From positions 1,488,001 through 1,552,000 of the forward strand of contig NZ_CP027858.1 of NCBI RefSeq assembly GCF_005519465.1: DNA of 64,000 nucleotides, in the 5' to 3' direction. The notes below the pieces were generated by a model that saw only the letters and a program-made list of their open reading frames with translations, did no database searches and was not told the DNA's origin. The DNA is from Streptomyces clavuligerus (GTDB lineage: Bacteria > Actinomycetota > Actinomycetes > Streptomycetales > Streptomycetaceae). A program made the position numbers and the translations under genes. How positions within the stretch are numbered: position 1 is the stretch's first letter; every line of letters begins with the position of its first letter. Shown here in pieces: positions 1 through 10,000 of the stretch.

Positions 1-1248
1 CACGTCGTCCTGTTCGAAGAGGCGCACGGCCCGCTCCATGGCGGGTTCGGCGAGGGAGGCGTAGGTCGGGCTGCGGCCGGACACATAGGCGAGGTCGCGG
101 TAGGAGTGGGCGTTCTCCGCGTTCAGCTCGCCCTCGGAGAAGAAGCCGATCCAGTCGGGCTCGGGCTGCGGGCCGTCGAGGCCGATGTCGGCGTAGGTGT
201 CCTCGGCCATCCGGACGGCCCGCTTGCACTTGCTGGGCTGGCCCATGTTGGCGTAGGCGCGGGCCTCCATCGCATACAGCATCGACTGGATGCGCGGGGT
301 GGCGCAGTCACGGCTGCCGTACTGCGCCAGATGGACGAGTTCCAGGGCGTCGTCGGGGCGGCCGAGATGGATCATCTGACGACTCATGGAGGAGAGGACG
401 AACGATCCCAGCGACTTGTCCCCGGCCTCCTTGGCGGCGTGCAGCGCGAGGACGAAGTACTTCTGCGCGGTGGGCTGGAGGCCGACGTCGTAGCTCATCC
501 AGCCCGCCAGCTCGGCCAGTTCGGCGGCGCAGACGAAGAGCCGCTTGCGGGTCTGTTCGGGGTGGGACTCCTGGAGCAGATCGGTGACCTCGTGGAGCTG
601 TCCCACGACCGCCTTGCGGCGCAGTCCGCCGCCGCACTGGGCGTCCCACTTCCGGAACATCATCGTGGCGGCCTCCAACTGCTCCAGCTCGCCCGCGGAG
701 AGCCGGACCGGCCGGGAGGAGGCGACGGGGACCGTCTCGGGCGGGGGGTCACCGGGGGTGCCGGGGGTGGGCACCAGCCAGCGCTGCATGGGCTCGATCA
801 GCGAGGGCCCGGCCGCCAGTACCAGCGAGGCGCCGAGGAAGCCGCGCCGGGCGAGCATCAGATCGCTGCGGGAGAACTCGTTGAGCAGGGAGACGGTCTG
901 GGGGCCCGCCCAGGGCAGGTCGACCCCGGAGACCGACGGGGACTGGTGCGCCGTGCGCAGCCCCAGGTCCTCGATGGCCACGACCGTGCCGAACCGCTCC
1001 GAGAACAGCTCGGAGAGGATGCGCGGAATCGGCTCGCGCGGCTGTTCGCCGTCGAGCCAGCGCCGCACCCGTGAGGTGTCGGTGCTGATGTGGTGCGCGC
1101 CCAGCCGCCGGGCCCGGCGGTTGACCTGCCGCGCCAGCTCGCCCTTGGACCAGCCGCTGCGCAGAAACCACGAGCCCAGCCGGTCGTTCGGACGCTTTCC
1201 GGTGTGTGTACCGGCCTCGCTGCCGTCCACGGAAACGCCCCCATCCAT
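1..1248 (-). CDS. nsdA: NsdA-type developmental/antibiotic repressor (3' end beyond window)
   Basis: The frame is open from the ATG at 1248 to the left edge, so about 416 N-terminal residues are visible and the C-terminus is missing. The N-terminus (MDGGVSVDGS) leads into a helix-turn-helix-like segment (WSKGELARQVNRRA, about residues 33-46). Hydrophobic, alpha-solenoid-like repeats follow. It matches my memory of Streptomyces NsdA, a cytoplasmic protein that negatively affects sporulation and antibiotic production, and its neighbours (primase-like gene, ftsY, smc) agree with the S. coelicolor locus. A second ATG 4 bases downstream (1244) is in another frame. The mechanism and DNA target cannot be read from the sequence. 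Confidence 0.85.
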   Translation of the reverse strand, partial: MDGGVSVDGSEAGTHTGKRPNDRLGSWFLRSGWSKGELARQVNRRARRLGAHHISTDTSRVRRWLDGEQPREPIPRILSELFSERFGTVVAIEDLGLRTAHQSPSVSGVDLPWAGPQTVSLLNEFSRSDLMLARRGFLGASLVLAAGPSLIEPMQRWLVPTPGTPGDPPPETVPVASSRPVRLSAGELEQLEAATMMFRKWDAQCGGGLRRKAVVGQLHEVTDLLQESHPEQTRKRLFVCAAELAELAGWMSYDVGLQPTAQKYFVLALHAAKEAGDKSLGSFVLSSMSRQMIHLGRPDDALELVHLAQYGSRDCATPRIQSMLYAMEARAYANMGQPSKCKRAVRMAEDTYADIGLDGPQPEPDWIGFFSEGELNAENAHSYRDLAYVSGRSPTYASLAEPAMERAVRLFEQDDV

Positions 1249-1873
1249 GAGTCCTGAAGCCCGAACCCCGATCAGAATGCCGTGAGTCGGGACCGGCCGC
1301 CCCCGGGGTGCGGCCACTGTTGAAAAAACCTGGCGAAACCCGAACGGGATCCGAACGGAACCCGTAGAACAGCAGGAGGAATACCGCAGGGAATCCGCAC
1401 CATGACTTCACAGAATCCACACAAGACCGGAGAGTGGTGTCCCCGTCGGCCCGGCCGGCTGGAGAACGGCCGCGACCACCGACGATCCGACCACGAAGCG
1501 AGCGACCCGAGCGACCCGGACGATCTGCGACATCCCACCAACGACTCCGCCGACTCCCTCATACCCAGAAGCGCACGGCGACGCACCGGGGCCCGTTCGC
1601 CAAAAGTAATCCTACGATCACCCGCCTCGCGACCGCCGTCCTGGAAACGCCACCATTCGCCACCCCTTTGAATGAACTCCCCCGCCTTCGGGCGCGATTC
1701 ACTTGACACACGCCGATCAGCAGACGGCGGAAAGACGCATTCAAGGGCGCGTCCCGCGACCCGCACTCTCCCCCGCGCCACTACGCGCCGCCCGCACTCC
1801 ACCGGCTGCGACGCTGCGTTACGAGGAGACTTCGGGTCGTAACCACCGGCGAGGACGACCCGTTGGAGGGGGC
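1249..1873. other. Intergenic region between nsdA and the primase-like gene
   Basis: This 625-bp stretch separates two divergently transcribed genes. I see no frame with a ribosome-binding site and codon bias on either strand. It is richer in A/T than its surroundings around 1320-1420 and 1600-1750 and probably holds both promoters. A TTGACA at 1703-1708 has no TANNNT box at 16-19 bp, so no promoter is assigned. Confidence 0.5.
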
Positions 1874-2536
1874 ATGGGCTTCACGATCGGCAGCAGCCGG
1901 AGCATCAGGGACATCCGGGCCGGCTCACGACGCCGGGGCGGTACCGCGGAGTGCACCGTGGTGGCGGAGTACACCGGACTGTGGGGCTGGGCGGTGACAC
2001 CGGGGGCGCGGGCCGTGCCCGGCGGCTGCTCCTGCGGCGAACGGGGCTGCCCGCGCCCGGGGGCCCATCCGCTCCCCGGCGCGGACGAGATCCCCGCCGG
2101 GGCCACCCTGGACGAGGTGACCGGCGCCTGGGCGCGCAGGGCGGACGCGGCGCTGCTGCTGCCGGTCGGCCGCGCCTTCGACGTCCTCGACGTGGCCGCC
2201 CCGGCCGGACGGAGGGCGCTGCTCCGCCTGGAGCGGATGGGGCTGCCGCTGGGTCCCGTGACGGCGACACCCGACGGGCGGTGCCAGTTCTTCGTCGCCC
2301 CGGGGGCGGCGGTGGACCTGCCCGCGCTGCTGTACCGGATGGGCTGGGACGACGCGGATCTGGATCTGCACGCGCTCGGCCCCGGGGACCACATCACCGC
2401 CCCGCCGTCGGACCGCGGCGGGCTCGGTCCGGTGATCTGGCTGCGCCCGCCCGCCCTGGACACGGCCGTCGCGCCGCCCGAGGCCCGGCTGCTGCTGGGG
2501 ACGCTGGCGTACATCTGCCACCGCTCGGCGATGTGA
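1874..2536 (+). CDS. Bifunctional primase/polymerase (Prim-Pol)-like protein
   Basis: This 220-residue protein begins at an ATG directly behind GGAGGGGGC; the frame is open further upstream but has no better start. Residues about 30-62 (GLWGWAVTPGARAV, then CSCGERGCPRPGAHP) resemble the N-terminal Prim-Pol domain of archaeo-eukaryotic primase-like proteins, as annotated for the gene beside nsdA in other Streptomyces. It lacks a helicase or primase C-terminal domain. I could not identify the metal-binding acidic triad, so it may be a catalytically inactive derivative. It stands alone, divergent from nsdA and convergent with ftsY. Confidence 0.6.
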   Translation: MGFTIGSSRSIRDIRAGSRRRGGTAECTVVAEYTGLWGWAVTPGARAVPGGCSCGERGCPRPGAHPLPGADEIPAGATLDEVTGAWARRADAALLLPVGRAFDVLDVAAPAGRRALLRLERMGLPLGPVTATPDGRCQFFVAPGAAVDLPALLYRMGWDDADLDLHALGPGDHITAPPSDRGGLGPVIWLRPPALDTAVAPPEARLLLGTLAYICHRSAM

Positions 2537-2554
2537 CCCGGGTGCCGTGACCCC

Positions 2555-2668
2555 GGAAGCCGTGACCCGGCCCGCCGACCCCCGGGCCACGGCTTCCGGA
2601 CGGCGGCGCCCCGGGCCGACGGCCCCGGACGGCCGAGTGCCCGGCACGCGGGCGCGCGCCGGGCACTC
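2555..2668. terminator. Two stem-loops between convergent genes
   Basis: A perfect 10-bp stem (2555-2564 with 2588-2597) is followed by a perfect 11-bp stem (2635-2645 with 2658-2668). A third 10-bp stem lies at 2681-2690/2703-2712. They sit between the primase-like gene and ftsY, which converge, and lack T-runs, as is usual for Streptomyces terminators. Confidence 0.7.
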
Positions 2669-2740
2669 CTGGTGCTTTGTCCCGGTTCCGCCCGGGGCCG
2701 GACGGAACCGGGCCGGAGCCGGGGCGGAACCGGACCGGTG

Positions 2741-3970
2741 TCAGTCGCCGATCAGCGCGTCGACGAACGCCTCCGGCTCGAACGGCGCCAGGTCGTCCGG
2801 GCCCTCGCCCAGGCCGACCAGTTTCACCGGGACGCCCAGCTCCCGCTGGACCGCGACCACGATGCCGCCCTTGGCCGTCCCGTCCAGCTTGGTCAGGACG
2901 ATGCCGGTGATGTCCACGACCTCGGCGAAGACCCGGGCCTGGACCAGTCCGTTCTGGCCGGTGGTGGCGTCCAGGACCAGCAGGATCTCGTCCAGCGGGC
3001 CGTGCTTCTCGACGACCCGCTTGACCTTGCCCAGCTCGTCCATCAGACCGGTCTTGGTGTGCAGCCGGCCCGCCGTGTCGATCAGCACCACGTCGGCGCC
3101 CTCGGCGATGCCCTCCTTGACCGCGTCGAAGGCGATGGACGCCGGGTCGCCGCCCTCGGGGCCGCGCACCGTACGGGCACCCACCCGCTCGCCCCAGGTC
3201 TGGAGCTGGTCGGCGGCGGCGGCACGGAAGGTGTCCGCGGCGCCCAGGACGACCGAGCGGCCGTCCGCGACCAGGACCCGGGCCAGCTTGCCGGTGGTGG
3301 TGGTCTTGCCGGTGCCGTTGACGCCGACGACCATCACGACACCCGGGGTGTCCAGGCCGCTCTCGGTCTTCACCGCGCGGTCCAGGTCGGTGCCGACCAG
3401 GGTCAGCAGCTCCTCGCGGAGCAGGGTGCGCAGTTCGTCGGGGGTCCGGGTGCCGAGCACCTTCACCCGCTCGCGCAGCCGCTCCACCAGCTCCTGGGTG
3501 GGCGCGACACCGACATCGGCGGTGAGCAGGGTCTCCTCGATCTCCTCCCAGGTGTCCTCGTCGAGGTGCTCGCGGGAGAGCAGGGTCAGCAGACCCTTGC
3601 CGAGGGAGTTCTGGGAGCGAGCGAGCCGGGCGCGCAGCCGCACCAGACGGCCGGCGGCGGGCTCGGGGGTCTCGATCTCGGGGGCGGCCGGGGCCTCGGC
3701 CTCCGCGGCCACCGGGTCCTCGACGGCGACCGGGGAATCCGCCTCCTCGGCGGACGGGAGGCCGACCTCCTCGATGGTGCGGCGGGGTTCCTCCCGCGGG
3801 GTCTCCGCCTCGTCGCCGACATGCGGCTCGGCGGGCGGAGCGGTGATGGTCGGCGCGGACGGCGGGGCCGCGGGCGGCAGCTGCTTCTTCTTGCGGCTGC
3901 TGATCACGAGCCCGCTGATCGCGCCGACGGCGACCAGGGCGATGACGACAGCAAGAATGACGAATTCCAT
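2741..3970 (-). CDS. ftsY: Signal recognition particle receptor FtsY
   Basis: The 409-residue FtsY binds the Ffh-SRP ribosome complex at the membrane and hydrolyses GTP to release it to the translocon. The N-terminus (MEFVILAVVIALVAV) is a transmembrane helix at residues 2-24, as in other actinobacterial FtsY. An acidic A domain runs to about residue 110, then the NG GTPase: P-loop GVNGTGKTTTT, DTAGRLHT, and TKLDGTAKGG near the C-terminus. The ATG at 3970 was chosen because it opens directly into the membrane helix; upstream in-frame sequence is Arg/Pro-rich and not FtsY-like. Transcribed divergently from the acetyltransferase. Confidence 0.96.
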   Translation of the reverse strand: MEFVILAVVIALVAVGAISGLVISSRKKKQLPPAAPPSAPTITAPPAEPHVGDEAETPREEPRRTIEEVGLPSAEEADSPVAVEDPVAAEAEAPAAPEIETPEPAAGRLVRLRARLARSQNSLGKGLLTLLSREHLDEDTWEEIEETLLTADVGVAPTQELVERLRERVKVLGTRTPDELRTLLREELLTLVGTDLDRAVKTESGLDTPGVVMVVGVNGTGKTTTTGKLARVLVADGRSVVLGAADTFRAAAADQLQTWGERVGARTVRGPEGGDPASIAFDAVKEGIAEGADVVLIDTAGRLHTKTGLMDELGKVKRVVEKHGPLDEILLVLDATTGQNGLVQARVFAEVVDITGIVLTKLDGTAKGGIVVAVQRELGVPVKLVGLGEGPDDLAPFEPEAFVDALIGD

Positions 3971-4164
3971 AACGGACCCAGTATCGGACACACCGGCATG
4001 GAGCCGGGCGGCCACACCCGGGGTTTCCGGCCGGGTACGGGGCGCCGCCGGGCCGGGGCGGGGCGCGGCACCGGCCGGGACCCGCGCCGGACCCGCCCCC
4101 AATCGGAATGATCAATTCCAGCCAGGAGGGCGCAGCGGGGACGCGGTACAGGCACAAAAACCCG

Positions 4165-4193
4165 GTGACTACTGAACGCGGGCGGGTTAGCGT
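4165..4193 (+). promoter_or_regulatory. Candidate promoter for a leaderless acetyltransferase mRNA
   Basis: GTGACT (4165-4170), 17 bp, TAGCGT (4188-4193). The -10 box ends 8 nt before the ATG at 4202, so transcription would start at or next to the start codon. There is no Shine-Dalgarno before that ATG. Confidence 0.45.
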
Positions 4194-4201
4194 CCCGGAC
4201 C

Positions 4202-5446
4202 ATGACCGCCCTGGACTACCGGAGCATTCCGGACACCGAGCTGGAACGCGCGCTGGACCTGCACTATCTCGTCTTCCTCGACAAGGAGCCGGACGGGGAC
4301 ACCCGCAAGCTGCACCGGGAGATCCTGGAGCACTGCGACCGGATCGGGGCCTATGAGGGGGACGATCTCGTCGGGCTGCTGGCCGCGCATCCGCTCTCGC
4401 TGTCGGTGCCCGGCGGCGAGCTGCCCTGCGCCGGGGTGACGTTCGTCTCGGTGGCGCCGACCCACCGCCGCCGGGGGGTGCTCAGCGGCATGATCGCGGA
4501 GCTGTACCGGCGCTGCGCCGGAGCCGGACAGCCGCTCGCGGCGCTCTGGGTCTCGGAGGCGGGGATCTACGGCCGGTTCGGCTTCGAGCCCGCGACCCGC
4601 TCCTACACCGTGGAGATCGACGCCGAGCAGCCGCTGCGGCTGCGGATCGATCCCGACGAGCGTCCGCTGCGGCTCGTTCCCCCGGCGGACGCGCCCGCGC
4701 TGATCGGGGCCCGGCACGCGGCGGCGCGGGCCGGGCGCGGCGGCCGGGTCGCCCGGGACGACTTCTGGTGGCGCACCCACATCCTGCGGGAGGAGGACGA
4801 CGGGGACGACGACCTCACCCCGGTCCGGGTGGTGACCCTCGGCGAGCGGGGGGCGGAGCCCGCGGGCTATGTCTGCTACCGCACCGGGGGCGGCGAGGAC
4901 GGGAGCGTCGTCCACGTCGGGGAGCTGGAGGCCGAGTCCCCGGCCGTGGCCGCCGCCCTCTGGCGCTATCTGGCCTCGATCGACCTGGCGCGGAAGGTAC
5001 GGGCGTGGGGGCGCCCGCTGGACGATCCGCTGCTGCGGTTCGCGGCCGACCGGGACCAGGTGGAGATCGTCCAGGAGTTCCCCGCGCTGTGGCTGCGGCT
5101 GGTCGACGTGCCCGCCGCGCTGGCGGGACGGCTCTGGTCGGAGCCGGTGGACCTGGTGCTGGAGGTGACCGACGACCGGCTGCCCGCGAACGCCGGGCGG
5201 TACCGGCTCACCGTCGGGCCCGGCGGTCACGGCGGTGGCGGACACCCGGCCGAGGTCGTCCCCTCGGACGACGCGCCCGATCTGACCCTCGACGTCCGGG
5301 AGCTGGCGGCGGGCTATCTCGGCGACATCGGCGTGCGCGAGCTGGTCCGGGCCGGTCTGGTGACCGAGCACACCCCGGGCGCGGCGGAGCGCTTCGAGCG
5401 GGCCGCGCGCACGGAACTGCTGCCGCACACCACGGACGAGTTCTGA
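4202..5446 (+). CDS. Eis-family GNAT N-acetyltransferase
   Basis: This 414-residue cytosolic protein has the Eis architecture: an N-terminal GNAT domain, a second GNAT-like domain and a C-terminal SCP2-like domain. The acetyl-CoA loop is SVAPTHRRRGVLSGM (about residues 82-96). IYGRFGFEPAT (about residues 122-132) holds the tyrosine that acts as general acid in mycobacterial Eis. The chain ends in Phe (TTDEF), matching the C-terminal Phe carboxylate used as general base in that family. Eis proteins acetylate amines such as aminoglycosides or peptide lysines; the substrate here is unknown. The ATG has no Shine-Dalgarno and probably starts a leaderless mRNA. Confidence 0.85.
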   Translation: MTALDYRSIPDTELERALDLHYLVFLDKEPDGDTRKLHREILEHCDRIGAYEGDDLVGLLAAHPLSLSVPGGELPCAGVTFVSVAPTHRRRGVLSGMIAELYRRCAGAGQPLAALWVSEAGIYGRFGFEPATRSYTVEIDAEQPLRLRIDPDERPLRLVPPADAPALIGARHAAARAGRGGRVARDDFWWRTHILREEDDGDDDLTPVRVVTLGERGAEPAGYVCYRTGGGEDGSVVHVGELEAESPAVAAALWRYLASIDLARKVRAWGRPLDDPLLRFAADRDQVEIVQEFPALWLRLVDVPAALAGRLWSEPVDLVLEVTDDRLPANAGRYRLTVGPGGHGGGGHPAEVVPSDDAPDLTLDVRELAAGYLGDIGVRELVRAGLVTEHTPGAAERFERAARTELLPHTTDEF

Positions 5447-5501
5447 CGCGTCCGCGCCGATGGACGGGGCCCGGAGGCGGGCCGGGGAGGTGGGCCGGGG
5501 C

Positions 5502-6929
5502 TCAGCCCATCTCCTCCAGCGGCTTGCCCTTGGTCTCCTTGACGAAGAAGTGGACGAACGGGATCGAAAGCACCGCGAACGAGGCGTAGATGATGTACGT
5601 CGCCGACAGATTCCAGTCGGAGAGGCTGGGGAAGGTCGCCGTGATCAGCCAGTTGGCGAGCCACTGCGCGGAGGCGGCGACCCCGAGGGCGGCGGCGCGG
5701 ATGCGGTTGGGGAACATCTCCCCGAGGAGCACCCAGACCACCACGCCCCAGGAGAGGGCGAAGAAGAGCACGAACACATGGGCCGCGATCAGCGCCACCG
5801 TCCCCTGGGTGCCGGGGAGCTTCCCGTTCACCAGCGGAGCGGAGAAGGCCCATGCCTCCAGCGCCAGGGAGATCGCCATCCCGGCGGAGCCGATGAGCGC
5901 CAGCGGCCGGCGGCCGATCCGGTCCACCAGCACCATCGCGATGACCGTACCGATGATGTTCACGATGGACGAGGTGAACGAGTAGAAGAACGAGCTGGTC
6001 GGGTCGATGCCCACGGACTGCCAGAGCGTGGACGAGTAGTAGAAGACCACATTGATGCCGACGAGCTGCTGGAAGACGGAGAGGCCGATACCGATCCAGA
6101 CGATCGGCAGAAAGCCGAACCGCCCGCCGAGCAGATCCCGGAACGTCGACCGGTGCTCGCTGCGCATCGCCCGGTCGATCTCGGCCACCCGGGCGTCGAG
6201 GTCGACGTGTTCCCCCTCGACCTCGACGAGCACCTTCCTGGCCCGGTCGATCCGGCCCGCCGAGATCAGATAGCGGGGCGACTCGGGGATGGCGAAGGAG
6301 AGCAGCCCGTAGAGGAGCGCCGGGACCACCATCACCCCGAGCATCCACTGCCATGCCTCCAGTCCGCCCAGCTTGCCGCGCTGCTCGCCGTCGGCGAGCG
6401 AGAGGATGCCGAAGTTGACGAGCTGGGAGACGGCGATGCCGATGACGATGGCCGCCTGCTGGAAGGAGGCCAGCCGTCCCCGGTAGGCGGGCGGGGAGAC
6501 CTCGGCGATGTACGCGGGGCCGATGACCGAGGCCATCCCGATCGCGAAGCCGCCGATGACGCGCCACATCGCCAGGTCCCACAGGGCGAAGGGGAGGGCC
6601 GAGCCCACGGCGCTGGCGGCGAAGAGGAGGGCAGCGATCCGCATACAGGCGATCCGGCCGATCCGGTCGGCGATCCGGCCCGCGGTCGCCGCGCCGATGG
6701 CACAGCCGATCAGGGCGATCGCGATGACCTGGGCCAGCTCGGCCGAGCCGATGGCGTAGCGGTCCCGGATGGCCTCGACGGCGCCGTTGATGACGGAGCT
6801 GTCGTAGCCGAAGAGAAAGCCGCCCATCGCGGCCGACGCCGTGATGAAGACGACATGGCCGAGGTGCTCGGGATGGGCCGCCGCGGGGACCCCCGGGGGC
6901 GGTGGTGACGGGGGAGTCCTGCTGCTCAC
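5502..6929 (-). CDS. glcP: MFS sugar/proton symporter, glucose permease type
   Basis: This 475-residue membrane protein has 12 predicted helices and the sugar-porter signatures GGFLFGYDSSVINGAV (helix 1), ADRIGR, PAYIAEVSPPAYRGRL (helix 6 region) and PESPRYL after helix 6. Position beside smc and sequence match my memory of Streptomyces GlcP, the main glucose uptake system feeding Glk. The start is the GTG at 6929, preceded by AGGAG with 5-nt spacing; it gives the usual length, whereas upstream in-frame sequence is Pro/Arg-rich. It converges with the acetyltransferase and lies downstream of smc. Confidence 0.88.
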   Translation of the reverse strand: MSSRTPPSPPPPGVPAAAHPEHLGHVVFITASAAMGGFLFGYDSSVINGAVEAIRDRYAIGSAELAQVIAIALIGCAIGAATAGRIADRIGRIACMRIAALLFAASAVGSALPFALWDLAMWRVIGGFAIGMASVIGPAYIAEVSPPAYRGRLASFQQAAIVIGIAVSQLVNFGILSLADGEQRGKLGGLEAWQWMLGVMVVPALLYGLLSFAIPESPRYLISAGRIDRARKVLVEVEGEHVDLDARVAEIDRAMRSEHRSTFRDLLGGRFGFLPIVWIGIGLSVFQQLVGINVVFYYSSTLWQSVGIDPTSSFFYSFTSSIVNIIGTVIAMVLVDRIGRRPLALIGSAGMAISLALEAWAFSAPLVNGKLPGTQGTVALIAAHVFVLFFALSWGVVVWVLLGEMFPNRIRAAALGVAASAQWLANWLITATFPSLSDWNLSATYIIYASFAVLSIPFVHFFVKETKGKPLEEMG

Positions 6930-7090
6930 ATCAACTCCTGGGGCCGGCGCCCGGAGCTCCGTCCGCGGCGCACCCGCCCACGGGGGCCCGGGCGCCGGGC
7001 GGAGCGGGTCCCTCCAGTGGCGCACGGCCGGGCCCGGCCCACCACCGGGGCTGGGCCGTCGGCCTGACCCCGGGTCCGTCCGGGGCGGGC

Positions 7091-10000
7091 TCAGCGCAGC
7101 CGCTGACCGATCACCTTGGAGACCCCGTCGCCCTGCATGGAGACCCCGTAGAGCGCGTCGGCGACCTCCATGGTCCGCTTCTGGTGGGTGATCACGATCA
7201 GCTGGGAGGACTCCTGGAGCTCCTGCATGATCCGGATCAGCCGCTGGAGGTTGGTGTCGTCGAGCGCGGCCTCCACCTCGTCCATCACATAGAACGGGCT
7301 CGGCCGGGCCTTGAAGATCGAGACGAGCAGCGCCACGGCGGTCAGCGAGCGCTCGCCGCCGGAGAGCAGCGAGAGCCGCTTGACCTTCTTGCCGGGCGGG
7401 CGGGCCTCGACGTCCACGCCGGTGGTGAGCATGTTGTCGGGGTCGGTGAGGATCAGCCGGCCGTCGCCGCCGGGGAAGAGCCGGGAGAAGACCCCTTCGA
7501 ACTCGCGGGCGGTGTCGTGGTACGCCTCGGTGAAGACCTGTTCGACGCGCTCGTCGACCTCCTTGACCACCTGGAGCAGATCGGCACGGGTCTTCTTCAG
7601 GTCCTCCAGTTGCTCGGAGAGGAAGCGATGGCGCTCCTCCAGGGCCGCGAACTCCTCAAGGGCGAGCGGGTTGACCTTGCCGAGCTGCTGATAGGCCCGC
7701 TCGGCCGCCTTGAGCCGCTTCTCCTGCGCGGCGCGGTCGAAGGGCGCCGGACGGTTGCGGGGGTGGCCGGGGTCCTCGGGCAGGGTCTCGCCCTCGGCGG
7801 GCGGGGACGGGGGGACGGGCTGGTCCGGGCCGTACTCGGCGACGAGCGCGGCCGGTTCGACGCCCAGCTCCTCCAGGGCCTTGGCCTCCAGTTGTTCGAT
7901 CCGCAGCCGCTTCTCGGCGCCCAGGACCTCGCCCCGGTGCACCGAGTCGGTGAGCTTGTCGAGTTCGGACTTGAGGTCGCGGCCCTCGGCGCGGGCCGCG
8001 GCCAGCTCCGTCTCGCGCTCCGCCTTGGCGGCCTCGGCGGCGGTCCGCCCGCTGTCGGCGCGGACGAGGGAGACCTCGATGTGCGCGAGGAGGAGGCGCG
8101 CCCCGGCGCGGACGGCACCGGCGACGGCCGCCTCGTGGCGCAGCCGGGCGCGCCGCTGTTCGGCGCGGGCACGGGCCTCGCGCTCGGCACGGGCGGCGCG
8201 GTCGAGGGAGTCGGCCCGGCCCGCGAGCCCCTTGACCCGCTCCTCGTGGGTACGGAGCTGGAGCCGGGCCTCCATCTCGGTCTGGCGGGCGTTGGCGCCG
8301 TCGGCCGCGAGACGGTCGCGGACCTGGGTGTCGGGCTCCGCGTCGACGGGCGCCTCTTGGGCGACGGCGAGCCGTTCCGCCAGCTCCTCCGCCTCCTGGC
8401 GGGCGCGCTCCAGCGCCTCCTGCGCGCGGCTGACGGCGGCGGCGGTGCGCTCCGACTCGCCCTCGGCGGCCCGCGCCTGGCCGGAGAGTCTGCCGAGGCG
8501 GCCGGAGACCTCGGACTTCTCCCGGTCGGCGGCGCGGCGGCGGCGGTCCAGCTCCTCGACGCGGGCGGCGCACCGGGCCCGCCGTTCGGTGCTCCGCCGC
8601 TGCTCCCCGGTGAACTCCTCGCACCGTACGGACAGCTCGGCGAGTTCGGCCTCGGCCTCGTCGACGGAGGCCCGCACTTCGAGCAGGCTCGGCGCGCCCG
8701 CGGAGCCGCCCTGGGCCCAGTGGGCGCCGAGGACATCACCCTCCGCCGTGACGGCGGTGAGCCAGGGCCGGGCCCGGACCAGCTCCTCGGCCCGGTCCAG
8801 GGTGGCCACGACCACGAAGCCGCGCAGCAGCCGGCGTACCGCGGGCATCAGCTCCGCGGGCCCGCGCACCAGCGCGACCGCGGGCGTCCCGTACCGCCCG
8901 TGCGGGGCCCGTTCCGCATGCCCGGCGCCGGCGTACGGGCTCCGCACCCCGTGCACGGGGGCATCTGCGTCCGCGCCCGCCGGACCGGGCGCGCCTTCTC
9001 CCCCGTCGGTGGCGCAGGCACCCTCTCCGTACGCCGCCGACGGCCCGGAGGCCGCTCCGCCCGCCTCGGCGTGGCGCGCGCCGTCTGTGGCGGAAGCACC
9101 TCGTCCGCTCGCGGCCGTCGCGACCGGACGCACCGCCCCGGCCGGGTACGGGCCCCGGGAGCCGCCCGGCGCGGCGGCCACGGACCAGGCGTCCCCCGTA
9201 CCGGAAGCGCTCCGTCCATGCGTGGCCGTCCCGACGTGCCCCTCAGGCGGGGTCGCGTGCCCGGCCCCGTCCCCCGCGGTACCGGGAATCCCGGCCGCGT
9301 ACGGGCCCCGAAGCCCGCCGGGGGCCGTGTCCGTGGCGCGCGCCGCTGCCGCGCGGGCGCCCCGAGCGCCCTCCGGGGCGCGGTCGGACGGCGGCGGTTC
9401 CGGGTCGCCCGTGCCGTCCGGGGCGTCGGCGCGGACGGCCCCGGCACGACGGTCGCCGCACGCGTCCGCGGGGTCGGTCAGCGGGTCCGGCGGCGGTTCG
9501 GGGGCGCCGGAGAGGAGCATCGAGGCGCGGCCCGCGTCGGACTTGCGGAGGAGGCGGAGCGCGTCGGCTGCCGTGGCGGGGCTGTTGACGGCGATCGCGT
9601 CGGCCGCCGCCCCGAGTGCGGCGGCGACGGGGATCTCCTGTCCTGGCACCACGGTCAGCAGTTCGGACGCGGGTCCGACGATCCCGCCGAGGGTGTCCCT
9701 GGCCGCCAGCAGCGCCCCGGTGCCGTCCTTGCGGCGCAGTCCGGGCGCGAGCGCGTCCCGGCGGGCGGCCACGGCGGCCCGTTCGCGTTCCGCCGTGGTC
9801 AGCGCCTCGCGCGCGGCGGTCAGCGCCGTCTCCGCCGCGGCGAGTTCACGCCGGGCGGCCTCGTGTTCGGCGCCGAGCCGTTCGTCGTCGGCCTCCAGGC
9901 CGTCCACGTCGGCGCGCAGCAGCTCATACTCCTCCCGTGCGGCGGCGGCCCGTTCGCGGGCCTCGTCGTGGGCGGTGCTGAGCCGGTCGATCTCGGCCTG

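Noticed and set aside
1703..1740. TTGACA at 1703-1708 as promoter of the primase-like gene
   Set aside because: No TANNNT box at 16-19 bp; left unassigned.
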